A DNA stretch of 6,569 nucleotides, from positions 14,812 to 21,380 of the forward strand of contig NZSO01000088.1 of the NCBI GenBank assembly GCA_002696885.1, in the 5' to 3' direction. How positions within the stretch are numbered: the stretch's first letter is position 1; each line of letters begins with the position of its first letter. The DNA comes from Verrucomicrobiales bacterium (GTDB lineage Bacteria > Verrucomicrobiota > Verrucomicrobiia > Verrucomicrobiales > DEV007). This document shows, piece after piece, positions 1 through 5,185 of this stretch. Below the pieces are notes generated by a model, which saw nothing but the letters and a program-made list of their open reading frames with translations, did not search any database and was not told where the DNA came from. Position numbers and translations under genes: made by a program.

Positions 1-221
1 TCATCGATAATGGTCTTGGATTGCCAGTCATCTCCAAGTGTATCCATCATCGAAACGGGAGAGCCAAGTTTAGCGGCAAAAGCCAAAGCAGTTGGAACCG
101 GTCCACCACCCATAAGTTGAGATGATTCAGCTTCCTCAACACTTTCTTTATCTGGAAAAGAAGTGACTTGAGTGAGTATGTCTAAGGTGCAAACTCCTAT
201 ACCTAGGATACCACGATTCAT
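1..221 (-). CDS. PfkB-family carbohydrate kinase, N-terminal part (runs off left edge)
   Basis: The minus strand is open from ATG (219-221) to the window edge, giving 73 codons of a longer gene. The residues match the N-terminus of ribokinase/PfkB-fold sugar kinases: a first beta strand GIGVCTLDIL (residues 7-16), where the Asp of the DI pair normally contacts the sugar; FPDKE (22-26); a glycine-rich GGGPVPTALAFAAKLG (38-53), which is the PfkB signature-1 region; and LGDDWQ (62-67), the usual LGxD turn. The family phosphorylates a hydroxyl of a sugar or nucleoside with ATP in the cytoplasm; the substrate cannot be told from this part. Position 43 is Pro where many PfkB proteins have Asn (GGPxxN), as in a GGGPVxTAL-type subgroup. 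The start lies 10 nt after the mntR stop on the same strand, so the two are probably co-transcribed. No clear Shine-Dalgarno sequence precedes it. Confidence 0.85.
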   Translation of the reverse strand, partial: MNRGILGIGVCTLDILTQVTSFPDKESVEEAESSQLMGGGPVPTALAFAAKLGSPVSMMDTLGDDWQSKTIID

Positions 222-231
222 CTACTAGTTA

Positions 232-684
232 TTAAGATTTGGCAGATACTTTATCTCTAACCCTACTCAGTAGGGCGGGCTGCCTTTGAAGTTCATCCGT
301 AAGAGCTTGGATTGTCCTAAGAGTGTTTGGGTTCATGTGATGTTCCATTCCCTCGATATCCTGGTAAGTTTCCTCATCATTAAGGCCAAATAAATTAAAG
401 AATTCAGTCAATGATTTGTGCCTCTTGATAATGGCTGTTGCAATCTTTTCTCCCTCTGCCGTCAGAATGACTCCTCGATATTTTTCATAGGAGACTAAAC
501 CGTCTGAGTCCATTCTTTGAATCATTCCAGTAACGCTTGCTTGAGATATATTTAGGTTTTGAGCAATATCGACAACTCTCGCATAACCTTTTTCCTCGAT
601 GAGAGTTGATATTTGTTCCAAATAATCTTCCCGTGCCCGAGAGCCCTTTTTTGGCTTTTCTTCAGTTTCAAGGGCGTCATTCAT
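232..684 (-). CDS. mntR: MntR, DtxR-family Mn(II)-dependent transcriptional repressor
   Basis: This 150-residue protein aligns almost without gaps to B. subtilis MntR (142 aa, offset 12), with long shared runs such as LIEEKGYARV and YEKYRG. Residues 19-75 form the winged helix-turn-helix (recognition helix about 47-58, SQASVTGMIQRM; wing about 65-75) and residues 80-140 the dimerisation helices. The six Mn ligands known for B. subtilis MntR (D8, E11, H77, E99, E102, H103) are all present as D20, E23, H89, E111, E114 and H115. Having Asp and Glu where iron-type DtxR has Met10 and Cys102 points to manganese rather than iron. The first 12 residues are a charged extension. The C-terminal SH3-like domain of DtxR is absent, as is normal for MntR. 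The gene diverges from an Mn/Fe/Zn importer operon, its expected target, with a palindromic operator between them. The ATG at 682-684 has no obvious Shine-Dalgarno sequence. Confidence 0.95.
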   Translation of the reverse strand: MNDALETEEKPKKGSRAREDYLEQISTLIEEKGYARVVDIAQNLNISQASVTGMIQRMDSDGLVSYEKYRGVILTAEGEKIATAIIKRHKSLTEFFNLFGLNDEETYQDIEGMEHHMNPNTLRTIQALTDELQRQPALLSRVRDKVSAKS

Positions 685-703
685 AAACTAAAATGGCATT
701 ACT

Positions 704-725
704 AAAGTTATTTGGCAATAAAAAT
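704..725. promoter_or_regulatory. Possible second, degenerate MntR operator near mntR
   Basis: AAAGTTATT (704-712) matches 8 of 9 bases of the left arm of the strong palindrome at 745-766. With the same 4-bp spacing, the other arm AATAAAAAT (717-725) matches only 5 of 9. On the minus strand TAACTTTAG (710-702) is identical to 760-768. The site lies 20 nt upstream of the mntR start and would suit weak autoregulation. The background is AT-rich, so part of the match may be chance. Confidence 0.35.
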
Positions 726-736
726 AAATATTGCAA
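707..736 (-). promoter_or_regulatory. Candidate mntR promoter (minus strand)
   Basis: Read on the minus strand, TTGCAA (736-731) is a 4/6 match to the sigma-70 -35 box. After an 18-bp spacer, AATAAC (712-707) is a 4/6 match to -10. This would start transcription near 700 with a leader of about 15 nt. TTGCAA is its own reverse complement and also serves as the -35 candidate for the plus-strand operon. Weak consensus and unknown housekeeping sigma preference keep confidence low. Confidence 0.25.
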
Positions 737-760
737 CAACGATGAAAGTTAGTCTATACT
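731..760 (+). promoter_or_regulatory. Predicted sigma-70-type promoter of the metal-importer operon
   Basis: TTGCAA (731-736, 4/6 match to TTGACA) and TATACT (755-760, 5/6 match to TATAAT) are separated by 18 bp. The -10 box sits inside the palindrome at 745-766, the classical arrangement for a metal-activated repressor that blocks RNA polymerase. The usual 6-8 nt from the -10 box to the transcription start places +1 at about 767-769, on or next to the mntA ATG at 769. Confidence 0.55.
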
Positions 761-766
761 AACTTT
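745..766. promoter_or_regulatory. MntR operator, perfect inverted repeat
   Basis: AAAGTTAGT (745-753) and ACTAACTTT (758-766) are exact reverse complements around a 4-bp spacer, CTAT. The overall length of 22 bp is that of E. coli-type MntR boxes (A/T-rich outer arms, two-fold symmetric). It overlaps the predicted -10 box and lies between mntR and the importer operon. This makes it the best candidate for MntR binding; the binding itself is inference. Confidence 0.8.
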
Positions 767-768
767 AG

Positions 769-1686
769 ATGAGTCAATCTATAAAATACTTTTCAATAGC
801 AGCAGCAGCGATTTTCACCTTGAGTTGTGAATATAAAAAAGAGGACACTATTGAAGATAAAAGAATCAATGTTGTTGCAACGACAACTATGATTTCAGAC
901 ATGGTTGTTCAAATAGCTGGCGACAAGGTGAATTTGAAAAGTCTAATGGGGCCAGGAGTTGACCCCCATTTATACGAGCCTATACCTACAGATGCAATAG
1001 CATTGGTTGAAGCAGATATTATTTTCTATAATGGTCTCAAGTTGGAAGGTCAGATGACCTCCGATCTCAAAAACCTAAACGGAATAGCCCTAGGATCGGT
1101 GATCAACAAAAAACTTCTTAAGGGTGATCAATCTCACCCCGATCCTCATATTTGGGGAGATGCTGAAATGTGGTCCAAATGTATTCCTCTTGTAGTTAGC
1201 AGCTTGTGTGAAAAGGATTCGGAGAATGCTGAATTTTATAAAAGTTCAGGTAGAAAGCTCATTGAGAGTTATAAATCCTTACATCAATGGGGCCTAGAAA
1301 GAGTAAAAACTGTTGATGCTGAATCTAGAGTGCTTATCACAAGCCATGACGCTTTTGAGTATTTTGGTCAGGCGTATGGATTCAAAGTAGTTGGGTTACA
1401 AGGAATTTCTACAGCGACCGAAGCAGGCATTTCAGAGCGTGTAAAGTTAGTTGATTTTATCAAAGACAACAAAGTTAGGGCAATTTTTGTTGAATCAAGT
1501 GTTTCACCAGATGCGATAAAAAGTATTGCCGAGGATTCTGGAGTTATAATAGGAGGAGAGCTTTTTTCTGATGCAATGGGTGAACCTGGAGAATTAGGAA
1601 CTCTGAATGGAGACCAATATGATTTGGGGACCTATGAAGGTATGATCAAACATAACATTAATACAATCGTGGAGGCATTAAAATAA
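769..1686 (+). CDS. mntA: Metal-binding lipoprotein of Mn/Fe/Zn ABC importer (TroA/MntA/YtgA family)
   Basis: This is a cluster A-I (TroA-like) solute-binding protein of 305 residues, a normal length. Residues 1-19 are a lipoprotein signal peptide ending in FTLS before Cys20, so the mature protein should be lipid-anchored outside the inner membrane. The fold follows: VVATTTMISDMVVQIAGD (35-52), GVDPHLYEP (63-71), PDPHIWGD (124-131), the backbone-helix region, TSHDAFEYFGQAYGF (191-205), GISTATEAG (212-220) and GGELFSDAMGEPG (262-274). The metal ligands read as H67, H127, H193 and D268, a His3Asp site like TroA. PsaA-type proteins have Glu at the third position (SEGAFKYF). The His-rich loop of ZnuA zinc proteins is missing. 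The substrate is thus Mn, Fe or Zn, with Mn favoured by the neighbouring MntR. The ATG at 769 is the only start that keeps the signal peptide; no ribosome-binding site precedes it because the operator ends 2 nt upstream. Confidence 0.93.
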   Translation: MSQSIKYFSIAAAAIFTLSCEYKKEDTIEDKRINVVATTTMISDMVVQIAGDKVNLKSLMGPGVDPHLYEPIPTDAIALVEADIIFYNGLKLEGQMTSDLKNLNGIALGSVINKKLLKGDQSHPDPHIWGDAEMWSKCIPLVVSSLCEKDSENAEFYKSSGRKLIESYKSLHQWGLERVKTVDAESRVLITSHDAFEYFGQAYGFKVVGLQGISTATEAGISERVKLVDFIKDNKVRAIFVESSVSPDAIKSIAEDSGVIIGGELFSDAMGEPGELGTLNGDQYDLGTYEGMIKHNINTIVEALK

Positions 1687-1690
1687 TTAA

Positions 1691-2467
1691 ATGGCTGAAA
1701 TTATTGATAATTCTCCAGCTCTGGAAATTCATGATCTGATTGTGTCTTATCAGAAAAAACCGGTTCTCTATGGAGTCGATATAGCTATTCCTGAAGGTAG
1801 TATGGTAGGTGTTGTGGGGCCTAATGGGGCAGGTAAGTCAACACTTATAAAAACAGTCATGGGATTAGTGCCACATTCGCATGGCTGGGTTAAAATCTTT
1901 GGTGGGGATTTAAAAAATAGCATTAAAAGAATCGGATATGTTCCACAAAGAGAATCTGTCGATTGGGATTTCCCTGTCAGTGTTATGGATGTTGTGCTTA
2001 TGGGTTGTTATGGAGGTCTGGGGCTTCATAGAAGACCTGGTAAAAAAGAAAAGGATAAAGCTTCGGAAGCTCTAGAGAAAGTTGGACTTGAAGCATACAG
2101 TAAACGGCAAATTTCTAACCTTAGTGGAGGTCAACAACAGAGAGTTTTTCTTGCTCGTGCGCTTGCACAGGAGAGTGATCTCTACCTTATGGATGAACCT
2201 TTTGCTGGAGTGGATGCTGCGACTGAGGTAGCAATAGTTGAACTTCTTTGCCAAATCAGAGATCAAGGAAAGACTCTCATTGTAGTACATCATGATCTTG
2301 CAACAGCTAGGGAATATTTTGACATGATTCTTTTGCTTAATATGAGGGTGGTGGGTTTTGGCAAAACTGAGAATGTGTTCAATGCCGAATTATTGCAAAA
2401 GACTTATGGGGGACGATTAACGGCTCTATCTGAAATTGCTGATAAACTTGCAAGAGAGAAAATTTAA
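1691..2467 (+). CDS. mntB: Metal ABC transporter ATP-binding protein (MntB/TroB/ZnuC family)
   Basis: This 258-residue cytoplasmic ATPase powers the importer, binding the two permeases as a dimer. All nucleotide-binding motifs are intact: Walker A GPNGAGKST (43-51), Q-loop Gln86 in GYVPQRE, signature LSGGQ (144-148), Walker B LYLMDEP with catalytic Glu169, D-loop at about 173-175 (GVD), and H-loop His201 in VVHHDL. The stretch VDWDFPVSVMDVVLMG (90-105) is typical of the Mn/Zn/Fe (ZnuC/MntB/TroB) branch. It starts 4 nt after the mntA stop, so translation is probably coupled. GGAGG at 1671-1675 lies 15 nt before the ATG, longer than usual for a Shine-Dalgarno sequence, so it may not be the real one. 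The C-terminal 30 residues follow the conserved YGGRL (390-type) end of the family and show no extra domain. Confidence 0.95.
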   Translation: MAEIIDNSPALEIHDLIVSYQKKPVLYGVDIAIPEGSMVGVVGPNGAGKSTLIKTVMGLVPHSHGWVKIFGGDLKNSIKRIGYVPQRESVDWDFPVSVMDVVLMGCYGGLGLHRRPGKKEKDKASEALEKVGLEAYSKRQISNLSGGQQQRVFLARALAQESDLYLMDEPFAGVDAATEVAIVELLCQIRDQGKTLIVVHHDLATAREYFDMILLLNMRVVGFGKTENVFNAELLQKTYGGRLTALSEIADKLAREKI

Positions 2468-2480
2468 ACTTGATGAATCA

Positions 2481-3893
2481 GTGAACAAATCTTTCAGGTC
2501 TGTATTTTTGATTTTTGCTTTATATTTTCTTTCAATAGATCAGCTCTATGCTGCTAGAATCGGTGAGCTAGTTGAGTCAAATTCTTGGGATCAAATTAAA
2601 AGATTTTTTACCTTCTCTGATAGGGGGCTGCAATTAAGTCTCATTGGTGCTCTTTTATTTGGGTCGGTATGTGGTTTAACTGGTAGCTTCATTGTTGTTC
2701 GAAGGATGGCTCTTTTTGGAGATGCGATCTCACATGCTGTCTTGCCGGGTGTTGCCATTGGTTTTATGTGGGGAATGGAGAAAGATCCCTTGGCGATTCT
2801 CGTGGGAGCCACAATAGCAGGGCTTCTAGGCTCAGTTCTTGTGCAAGCTATAGTTAGGACTTCAAGAATTAAGCAGGACGCTGCCCTTGGAATCGTACTT
2901 GCTTCTTTTTTTGCTGTTGGGCTTTGTTTGATAAGGATGATTCAAAATCATGAAGGGGCATCAAAAATGAGTGGGTTAAAGACTTACCTCTTTGGTGATG
3001 TCGCAGTGATTGACAGTTCTGACATTATGACGATGTCCGTAATTGTAGTCCTAACTTTTGTTCTTTTTTATTTTTTATACCGTCCTTTGTTAATTGTTAG
3101 TTTTGACCGACAATTTGCCTATTCTCTTGGTATTCCTGTGCGTCTACTAGATGCCGTTTTTCAAATGTTTCTTGTCATAGCAATTGTAATATCGCTTCAG
3201 GCCGTGGGAGTTGTTCTGGTATCAGCAATGTTAATTATCCCAGCCGCAACAGCCTATCTATTAGCGGACAGGATGAATAAAATGATTTTTTTGGCCATTA
3301 TTATAGGGGTTATTTCGGCGATTCTTGGTGTCTTTTTTTCTTTCCTTGGATCTAATTTGCCAACAGGTCCATTCATGGTCATATCTTCAAGTTTGTTATT
3401 TGCCATGGCTTATTTATTTTCCCCTAAAAATGGCAGGATCACTAATTGGTACAGGTATCTGCAATTGAAATCAAAAGTACGTAAAGAGAATACCCTTAAA
3501 CTGATTTATCACTACCTTGAAAAAAATGCCGAAGCCAAAGAAGGAGTAAATATTGAAGTGTCTGAGCTCTTGAGGACTAGTAAAGGAGACACGAAAGGTA
3601 AACTTTCTTCTCTTAGGATTCTTGAAAAATCTGGGAGTATTGAATTGGAAAATAAAAAATTAAGTCTAACAAATCTTGGGTTAGAACAAGCTTCCTCTAT
3701 CGTTCGGAATCATCGTCTGTGGGAGCTTTATTTAACTAATGAAGCCAATTATGCCGCTGATCATGTTCATGATGATGCAGAAAAGGTTGAGCATCTTTTA
3801 AGTGAAGAAAAAGTTAAAGAATTAGAACTGTTTCTTGACCATCCCACAGTGGACCCTCATGGAAAACCAATTCCTGGAAGGGGGCAAGTATGA
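2481..3893 (+). CDS. mntC: Metal ABC permease fused to a C-terminal DtxR/MntR-like regulator domain (YtgCR-type)
   Basis: From the GTG at 2481 the product is 470 residues; plain ABC-3 permeases have about 280-300. Residues 1-25 resemble a signal peptide or signal anchor (NKSFRSVFLIFALYFLS). About 50-313 is an ABC-3 permease with hydrophobic spans near 50-73, 104-125, 133-151, 182-200, 226-261, 267-289 and 296-313. It has the family motif GDAISHAVLPGVAIGF (80-95), QDAALGI (132-138) and SAMLIIPAATAYLLADR (248-264). A basic linker (about 316-335) leads to a winged-helix-like segment (336-406) and a DtxR-family dimerisation domain (407-465) ending DHPTVDPHGKPIP. Metal-ligand counterparts H411, E434, E437 and H438 (MntR H77, E99, E102, H103) are kept, but MntR D8 and E11 become N337 and K340. 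Chlamydia YtgC has the same fusion. A TTG at 2436 would add 15 residues and overlap mntB by 32 nt. The GTG leaves a 13-nt gap and a clean signal-like N-terminus, so I prefer it. Confidence 0.9.
   Translation: MNKSFRSVFLIFALYFLSIDQLYAARIGELVESNSWDQIKRFFTFSDRGLQLSLIGALLFGSVCGLTGSFIVVRRMALFGDAISHAVLPGVAIGFMWGMEKDPLAILVGATIAGLLGSVLVQAIVRTSRIKQDAALGIVLASFFAVGLCLIRMIQNHEGASKMSGLKTYLFGDVAVIDSSDIMTMSVIVVLTFVLFYFLYRPLLIVSFDRQFAYSLGIPVRLLDAVFQMFLVIAIVISLQAVGVVLVSAMLIIPAATAYLLADRMNKMIFLAIIIGVISAILGVFFSFLGSNLPTGPFMVISSSLLFAMAYLFSPKNGRITNWYRYLQLKSKVRKENTLKLIYHYLEKNAEAKEGVNIEVSELLRTSKGDTKGKLSSLRILEKSGSIELENKKLSLTNLGLEQASSIVRNHRLWELYLTNEANYAADHVHDDAEKVEHLLSEEKVKELELFLDHPTVDPHGKPIPGRGQV
3878..3884 (+). promoter_or_regulatory. 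Ribosome-binding site of mntD
   Basis: AAGGGGG lies 5 nt before the ATG at 3890, inside the last codons of the fusion gene. It is the only start in this window with a well-placed purine-rich Shine-Dalgarno sequence, and it supports re-initiation at the ATGA overlap. Confidence 0.5.
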
Positions 3894-4816
3894 GTTTTAA
3901 TCAAATATTCGTTGAACCTTGGGTTTCACATTTTTCTGCTTATTGGCCGATTTTAGTAATGGCATTTTTTGTAACTGCAGCATGTGGGTTGATCGGAAAC
4001 TATTTGGTGCTAAGAAAAATCTCACTTGTGGGAGATGCTATTAGTCATAGCGTCTTACCGGGAATCGCTATTGCCTATATGATAGCTGGGTCACGTTCTG
4101 ATTTAGCAATGTTTATTGGTGCTCTGATCGCCGGAATTTTTACAACATTAATCATAGAGTTGATTCATTCGAGAAGTAAAATTAAGAAAGACGCGGCAAT
4201 AGGAATTACTTTTACAACAATGTTCGCTGTAGGTGTTATTCTTGTGTCTCTCTATGGAGCAGATACAGATTTGGATCTGGACTGCGTGCTTTTTGGAAAA
4301 TTAGATTTCATGGCTTCCAAAGAAAAAGTTTTTTTTGGGCTTCCTCAGATTGTTTTAACCATGGGGTTCATTCTAATTTTAATTATTCTTCTAATCGTAT
4401 TATTTTATAAAGAATTGCTAATAAGCTCTTTCGATCCGAGCTTTGCAGCAACGTTGGGGATTAAACCAAGACTAGTGCATTATTGCTTGATGTGCTCCTT
4501 ATCGGTTGTTGTTGTTTCTGCATTTTCATCAGTGGGTGCCATTCTCGTGATAGCGATGCTCATTCTGCCTGCAGCTACGGTCTATCTACTAACTGATCGG
4601 CTTTGGTTGATGATGATTTTGAGTATTTTGCACGCATTTTTGAGTTCGATTATTGGGTTGCATTTGACTGTTGCTCTTAAAGTTTCTACAGCCCCTGCAT
4701 GTGTTGTCGCTGGTATGTTTTTATTTATACTCTCTTGGATAATTAGCCCGAGATATGGACTCTTGAGGTATTTATCTAGCTCATTCGATCTATCAACTTT
4801 TCAAAAAGAAAATTGA
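3890..4816 (+). CDS. mntD: Metal ABC transporter permease, second subunit (MntD/TroD/YtgD family)
   Basis: This 308-residue inner-membrane protein is the second ABC-3 family channel subunit and is expected to pair with MntC. It repeats the family motifs: GDAISHSVLPGIAIAY (48-63), KDAAIGI (100-106), DLDLDCVLFG (127-136), ISSFDPSFAATLGI (178-191) and IAMLILPAATVYLLTDR (221-237). Hydrophobic spans lie near 20-41, 71-92, 102-121, 154-173, 199-234, 240-260 and 268-286. It ends shortly after ISPRYG (285-290) and carries no regulator domain, unlike MntC. Its ATG overlaps the MntC stop (ATGA, 3890-3893), so the two subunits are translationally coupled. The pairing of a domain-bearing permease with a plain one matches chlamydial YtgC/YtgD. 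No strong intrinsic terminator follows the gene. Confidence 0.94.
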   Translation: MSFNQIFVEPWVSHFSAYWPILVMAFFVTAACGLIGNYLVLRKISLVGDAISHSVLPGIAIAYMIAGSRSDLAMFIGALIAGIFTTLIIELIHSRSKIKKDAAIGITFTTMFAVGVILVSLYGADTDLDLDCVLFGKLDFMASKEKVFFGLPQIVLTMGFILILIILLIVLFYKELLISSFDPSFAATLGIKPRLVHYCLMCSLSVVVVSAFSSVGAILVIAMLILPAATVYLLTDRLWLMMILSILHAFLSSIIGLHLTVALKVSTAPACVVAGMFLFILSWIISPRYGLLRYLSSSFDLSTFQKEN

Positions 4817-4859
4817 ATAAGGTGACGATTTTCAGGTAACGAAAGAGGACTAGATAAGC

Positions 4860-4887
4860 TTCAGAAATATAAAACAATAGGTATAAT
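4860..4887 (+). promoter_or_regulatory. Candidate promoter in the intergenic region
   Basis: TTCAGA (4860-4865, 4/6 of a -35 box) and an exact TATAAT (4882-4887) are separated by 16 bp. If used, transcription would begin near 4894 and give the gene at 5186 a leader of about 290 nt. In DNA this AT-rich an exact TATAAT can arise by chance. Confidence 0.3.
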
Positions 4888-4981
4888 AAAAATATTAAAT
4901 TATCTTAATAATATAGATCTCACAATTTGTGGAAAAAATGAGCTGCTGCTATTATGGGAAAAGTAAATTTGACGAAAATTA

Positions 4982-5006
4982 ATTGTCATCTATCGGTGAT
5001 GATAAT
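4982..5006 (+). other. Potential RNA hairpin, possible weak terminator or attenuator
   Basis: ATTGTCATC (4982-4990) can pair with GATGATAAT (4998-5006) over 9 bp with one G-U pair and a 7-nt loop. It begins at the stop codon of the 14-codon frame. The downstream bases (CGTTAAATTCTT) are not a T-run, so it does not qualify as a standard intrinsic terminator. Confidence 0.25.
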
Positions 5007-5185
5007 CGTTAAATTCTTATCAATAACCATTTAAAAATTATAACTTAAGACACTTCTTGATTCACATATTCGATTTAACGTATCTACATATTAAAATATT
5101 ATTTTCGAGTAATTTTATGGATTTGTGACCAATTAGTTGATATCTAATAGTAGGAAATCCTGAAACAACATTAAACATATTTAAC

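Larger units (their letters stand above)
4817..5185. other. AT-rich intergenic region, 369 nt
   Basis: No gene-sized reading frame is supported here. Items seen: a promoter-like pair TTCAGA/TATAAT (4860-4887); an 11-bp palindrome CACAATTTGTG (4921-4931); a 14-codon reading frame (ATG 4938, TAA 4980-4982, MSCCYYGKSKFDEN); a hairpin at 4982-5006; and a Fur-box-like stretch overlapping it. There is no hairpin followed by a T-run, so where the metal operon ends is not visible. No convincing promoter is seen close to the gene at 5186. Confidence 0.6.

Noticed and set aside
1443..1478. Two further copies of the operator half-site (AAAGTTAGT at 1443-1451 and AAAGTTAG at 1471-1478) inside mntA
   Set aside because: They are direct rather than inverted copies, lack the partner arm at the 4-bp spacing, and encode ordinary conserved-looking codons (Lys-Leu-Val, Lys-Val-Arg). 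Most likely coincidence.
2072..2293. 73-codon minus-strand reading frame opposite mntB
   Set aside because: It lies wholly opposite the Walker B/signature region of a strongly conserved ATPase gene and its product has no recognisable features.
2591..2812. 73-codon minus-strand reading frame opposite mntC
   Set aside because: It is an antisense shadow of the conserved permease motif region, with no start signal and no recognisable product.
4809..4832. Inverted repeat GAAAAT/ATTTTC just after mntD as the operon terminator
   Set aside because: The stem is only 6 bp and A/T-rich, the loop is 12 nt or more, and no T-run follows (the next bases are AGGTAACG).
4890..4912. AT-only inverted repeat TATTAA/TTAATA in the spacer
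   Set aside because: A 6-bp stem made of A and T only is expected by chance in such AT-rich DNA and would be unstable as RNA.
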